7,621 nucleotides of DNA, from positions 1 through 7,621 of the forward strand of contig DRQL01000285.1 in the NCBI GenBank assembly GCA_011371465.1, given 5' to 3'. Numbering within the stretch: the first letter of the stretch is position 1; each line of letters begins with the position of its first letter. The translations under genes were made by a program, and so were the position numbers. The notes beneath the pieces were generated by a model. It made no database searches. It was not told where the DNA came from and was given only the letters and a program-made list of their open reading frames with translations. Positions 5,517 to 7,621 of this stretch are shown here, piece after piece. The stretch comes from Gammaproteobacteria bacterium (GTDB taxonomy: Bacteria > Pseudomonadota > Gammaproteobacteria > DSM-19610).

Positions 5517-6674
5517 CTAACGCTCGCTGATCGGAACGTAATCCCGCTCTGACTGCCCCGTATACACCTGCGTCGGCCGGAAGATCCGGTTATCACCCAG
5601 CTGTTCACGCCAGTGCGCCAGCCAGCCGGCGGAGCGGGCAATCGCGAAAATCGATGTGAACTGGTCCGGCGGTATCCCCATTTCCTTGTACAGGATGCCC
5701 GAATAGAAATCGACGTTGGCATAGACACCTTTGGGCGCCAGCTTTTCCTCGCAGGCTTCTTCCAGCGCCAGCGCCGTTTCGAACATCGGCCCCATGTTGC
5801 CGCCCCGGTGTTCCATCAATTCATGCATGAGCTTCTGCAGGATGGTGGCGCGCGGATCCTTGACCTTGTACTCGCGGTGTCCCATGCCCCAGATCTTGGC
5901 CTTGCTGGCCAGCTTTTCGTCCAGCCAGGCTTTCACGTTCTCCGGCCGGCCGATCTCTTCCAGCATTTCCACCACGCGCTGGTTGGCTCCGCCGTGTAAC
6001 GGACCGGCCAGGGTGCCGATCGCAGCCGCAATCACCAGGAAGGGACTGGCGAGTGTGGAACCGGCGACCAGTGCCGCAAACGTGGATGCATTGATGGTGT
6101 GTTCAGCGTGCAGGATCAGGCTGGCATCCATGATCCGCGCCAGGAACGGGTCCGGGTCTTCGCCGCTGAACATGTACAGCAGGTTCTCGGCATAACTCAG
6201 GTCCTTGCGCGGTGCATAGGGGTCGTAACCGTTACGCACGTGCTCCCACATGGCAACGATGGTTGCCATGCGCGCGATGATCTTGACCGACATGTTATGC
6301 ACATAGTTCAGGTCACTGCACTGGCTACCGCCGGTCAGGCACTCGTCACCCTGGTAGAACATGCCCAGGCTGGCCACCGCCGTTTGCAGCATCTCCATCG
6401 GGTGCCCGGTAGCAGGCAGGTACTTCATAATCTCCCGCACGTTGTATTTCACAATACGGTTGGAACGCAGCTGCTGATCGAATTCCTCCAGCTGCGCATA
6501 GGTCGGCAGGTGGCCGTCCAGCAGCAGCAGGCTGGTTTCCTCGAAGGTACTGCTGAGCGCGAGGTCGACGATCCGGTAACCGCGATAGGTCAGTACGCCC
6601 TTGATACCATCCAGGTCAGAGATGTTGGACTGGGTTGCCGGAACCCCCTCCAGCCCGGGTAAATACTCACTCAT
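5517..6674 (-). CDS. gltA: citrate synthase (short bacterial form)
   Basis: Condenses oxaloacetate with acetyl-CoA to citrate, the entry step of the TCA cycle, in the cytoplasm. The 385-residue protein is shorter than the E. coli-type GltA (about 427) and lacks its N-terminal extension. It resembles the compact forms grouped with Bacillus CitZ and with 2-methylcitrate synthases. The catalytic triad is visible: H227 in GPLHGGAN, H266 in GMGHREYK and D322 in NVDFYSG. H192 in HAEHTINAS and R366 in FRPTQVY fit the substrate-binding set. The ATG at 6674 is chosen over one at 6698 because GGGAG lies 6 bases upstream and the conserved protein begins LPGLEGVPATQS. The gene is convergent with anmK and lies 118 bases after erpA, behind a strong terminator, so it is probably transcribed on its own. 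A methylcitrate synthase role cannot be excluded from sequence, but no prp genes are nearby. The symbol gltA names the enzyme activity rather than the E. coli subfamily. Confidence 0.93.
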   Translation of the reverse strand: MSEYLPGLEGVPATQSNISDLDGIKGVLTYRGYRIVDLALSSTFEETSLLLLDGHLPTYAQLEEFDQQLRSNRIVKYNVREIMKYLPATGHPMEMLQTAVASLGMFYQGDECLTGGSQCSDLNYVHNMSVKIIARMATIVAMWEHVRNGYDPYAPRKDLSYAENLLYMFSGEDPDPFLARIMDASLILHAEHTINASTFAALVAGSTLASPFLVIAAAIGTLAGPLHGGANQRVVEMLEEIGRPENVKAWLDEKLASKAKIWGMGHREYKVKDPRATILQKLMHELMEHRGGNMGPMFETALALEEACEEKLAPKGVYANVDFYSGILYKEMGIPPDQFTSIFAIARSAGWLAHWREQLGDNRIFRPTQVYTGQSERDYVPISER

Positions 6675-6701
6675 TCCGTTCTCCCGATCACGAAGCACGA
6701 C

Positions 6702-6707
6702 AGTATA
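6702..6707 (-). promoter_or_regulatory. possible -10 element of the citrate synthase gene
   Basis: The minus strand reads TATACT 27 bases upstream of the ATG, in the short gap between the erpA terminator and the gene. No good -35 hexamer lies 16-18 bases further up; a TTGCAT at 24 bases is too far. Because the terminator should block readthrough from erpA, a promoter is expected in this gap, but this exact site is tentative. Confidence 0.3.
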
Positions 6708-6746
6708 ACCGGTTTACTGATCCCGGTGTTTATGCAACCGCCACAG

Positions 6747-6772
6747 AAAAAGGGGCGCATCAGCGCCCCTTT
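6747..6772 (-). terminator. intrinsic terminator of erpA
   Basis: Just downstream of the erpA stop, the minus strand has AAAGGGGCGC, loop TGAT, then GCGCCCCTTT, giving a perfect stem of up to 10 base pairs whose 3' side runs into TTTTT (6747-6751). This is a textbook Rho-independent terminator. It sits between erpA and the citrate synthase gene on the same strand and should make them separate transcription units. Confidence 0.9.
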
Positions 6773-6792
6773 CCCGGATGTTGTTCGGTATT

Positions 6793-7158
6793 TCAGGCCG
6801 AAAAAGAAGAACCGCACCCGCAGGTAGTGGTTGCATTGGGGTTCCTGATCACGAATCTGGAACCTTCCAGGTCTTCCTTGTAGTCGATCTCGGCACCCAC
6901 CAGGTACTGGAAACTCATGGGGTCGACCAGCAGCCGGACGCCGTCTTTTTCCACTTCGGTGTCACCCTCGTTGACCGCTTCCTCGAAGGTGAATCCGTAC
7001 TGGAAACCGGAACAGCCACCGCCGGTGACAAAAACCCGCAGCATGAGGTTCGGGTTGCCCTCCTCTTCGATCAAACCCTTGACCTTGTTGACTGCGGCAT
7101 CGGTCACCATCATCAACTCGTCACCCGGGTTCATCTGTTCGGCTGTACTGTCGCTCAT
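6793..7158 (-). CDS. erpA: A-type iron-sulfur cluster carrier ErpA
   Basis: Small cytoplasmic A-type carrier that takes Fe-S clusters from the assembly scaffold and delivers them to client enzymes, notably those of isoprenoid synthesis and respiration. The 121-residue protein shows the three invariant cluster-binding cysteines: C49 in GGGCSGFQYGF, and C113 and C115 in TCGCGSSF at the C-terminus. MSFQYLVGAEIDY and FVIRNPNA are typical of ErpA rather than SufA. The ATG at 7158 is chosen because GGAG lies 8 bases upstream; the in-frame ATG at 7182 has no ribosome site. It lies 70 bases downstream of the bactofilin gene on the same strand, but has its own promoter with an IscR-like site, and ends in a strong terminator. 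Proximity to anmK, the M23 peptidase and tyrS repeats an arrangement known in Pseudomonas. Confidence 0.96.
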   Translation of the reverse strand: MSDSTAEQMNPGDELMMVTDAAVNKVKGLIEEEGNPNLMLRVFVTGGGCSGFQYGFTFEEAVNEGDTEVEKDGVRLLVDPMSFQYLVGAEIDYKEDLEGSRFVIRNPNATTTCGCGSSFSA

Positions 7159-7195
7159 CCGTCCGTCTCCACTGGCATTCAACAGGATGACGGGA

Positions 7196-7225
7196 AGTAT
7201 GCCATTTACCCACTAAATTGGTCAA
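7196..7225 (-). promoter_or_regulatory. candidate erpA promoter
   Basis: The minus strand shows TTGACC (7220-7225), an 18-base spacer and CATACT (7196-7201). The predicted start is near 7190, giving a leader of about 30 bases. The -35 lies inside the IscR-like site described at 7204-7229. Confidence 0.5.
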
Positions 7226-7229
7226 GTAT
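7204..7229 (-). promoter_or_regulatory. IscR type 1-like operator at erpA
   Basis: The minus strand begins ATACTTGACCAATTTAGT and continues GGGTAAAT. Against the type 1 consensus as I recall it (ATASYYGACTRWWWY followed by AGTCRRSTAT), about 20 of 25 positions agree, including YYGAC, the A/T-rich centre and AGT. In E. coli, [2Fe-2S]-IscR represses erpA through such a site. Here it overlaps the predicted -35 and touches the bactofilin stop codon. No iscR gene is in the window, so control by IscR is inferred. Confidence 0.55.
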
Positions 7230-7621
7230 TACTTGGCGATCGACATGCCAACGGTTTCGACGTCCTCGAGGAGGTCGGCCCCGGGCTCCAGCACTGCTGC
7301 CGCGCGCGGCGGCTCGACCTGGTGCACCAGCTTGCCGTTCACTTCGGCGCCCATGGCCATCTCGATCAGGTGGTAATACAGGTTCCCCGTGACCCGGGCG
7401 CAGCTGGCCAGTTCGACCCGGTCGCTCACGTACACGTCGCCCTCCACTGCCCCGTTCAGCACCAGGTTCGGAACCCGTACATCCCCCTCAATACGTCCCT
7501 GCTCACTGACCGTAAGCACCGCCTCGGTCCCGGCTTCAGCGACCAGATTGCCTTTGATAGTGCCATCGACGTGCAAGCCCCCACTAAAGTGTATATCCCC
7601 TTCCAGGCGGGTCTGTGACCC
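7229..7621 (-). CDS. bactofilin (polymer-forming cytoskeletal protein), 5' end missing
   Basis: The last 130 residues of a bactofilin, a small protein that self-assembles into filaments near the inner membrane and positions cell-wall enzymes or other partners. The frame is open from the right edge without a stop, so the true start lies outside; the TTG at 7574-7576 (before HVDGTIKG) is internal. The visible part is a right-handed beta-helix with the family's repeating pattern of GxI/V-x-G: LEGDIHFSGGLHVDGTIKG, GRIEGDVRV, LNGAVEGDVYV, ARVTGNLYYH and AEVNGKLVH. A short non-helical tail, from about EPPRAAA to the end, follows. Bactofilin genes often lie near M23 peptidase genes, and one is about 3.4 kb away here. 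The stop codon overlaps the IscR-like site of erpA, and no terminator separates the two genes. Confidence 0.9.
   Translation of the reverse strand, partial: GSQTRLEGDIHFSGGLHVDGTIKGNLVAEAGTEAVLTVSEQGRIEGDVRVPNLVLNGAVEGDVYVSDRVELASCARVTGNLYYHLIEMAMGAEVNGKLVHQVEPPRAAAVLEPGADLLEDVETVGMSIAK

Noticed and set aside
6099..6662. 187-codon open frame on the plus strand
   Set aside because: Antisense to the citrate synthase gene, with no domain or good ribosome site. Treated as a shadow frame.

Overview
The window is a G+C-rich (judged by eye) chromosomal segment from a gammaproteobacterium. Three things point there: the 5' end of a 16S rRNA gene with gammaproteobacterial-type leader elements, good Shine-Dalgarno sites, and a gene order close to one I know from Pseudomonas. 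As I recall the P. aeruginosa PA0665-PA0668 region, it runs erpA, anmK, an M23 peptidase gene, tyrS and then a 16S rRNA gene. The same series is present here, with two additions: a response-regulator gene between tyrS and the rRNA gene, and a citrate synthase gene plus a repeat cluster between anmK and erpA.

Layout. Positions 1-78 are the first 78 bases of 16S rRNA, read on the minus strand, so the rest of the operon lies to the left. Positions 79-375 hold its leader (boxA-like and boxC-like elements, local hairpins) and two sigma70-type promoters. On the minus strand further right come a single-domain CheY/Rcp1-like response regulator (452-892) and tyrS (1028-2224). Divergent from tyrS, on the plus strand, are an M23 peptidoglycan endopeptidase (2466-3863) and anmK (3901-5022), probably one operon. 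A non-coding zone (5023-5516) then holds five copies of a palindromic REP-like element and a diverged duplicate of the anmK 3' end. On the minus strand follow a citrate synthase (5517-6674), a strong intrinsic terminator, erpA (6793-7158) with a promoter that carries an IscR-like site, and a 5'-truncated bactofilin gene (7229 to the right edge).

Functionally the window mixes translation (16S rRNA, TyrRS), wall remodelling and recycling (M23 endopeptidase, AnmK kinase, bactofilin scaffold), central carbon metabolism (citrate synthase) and Fe-S cluster delivery (ErpA). Most genes are conserved housekeeping genes. I found no defence system, prophage or insertion sequence. The less ordinary material is the REP/anmK-tail duplication at 4945-5425, the likely IscR operator at erpA, and a palindrome in the response-regulator promoter.
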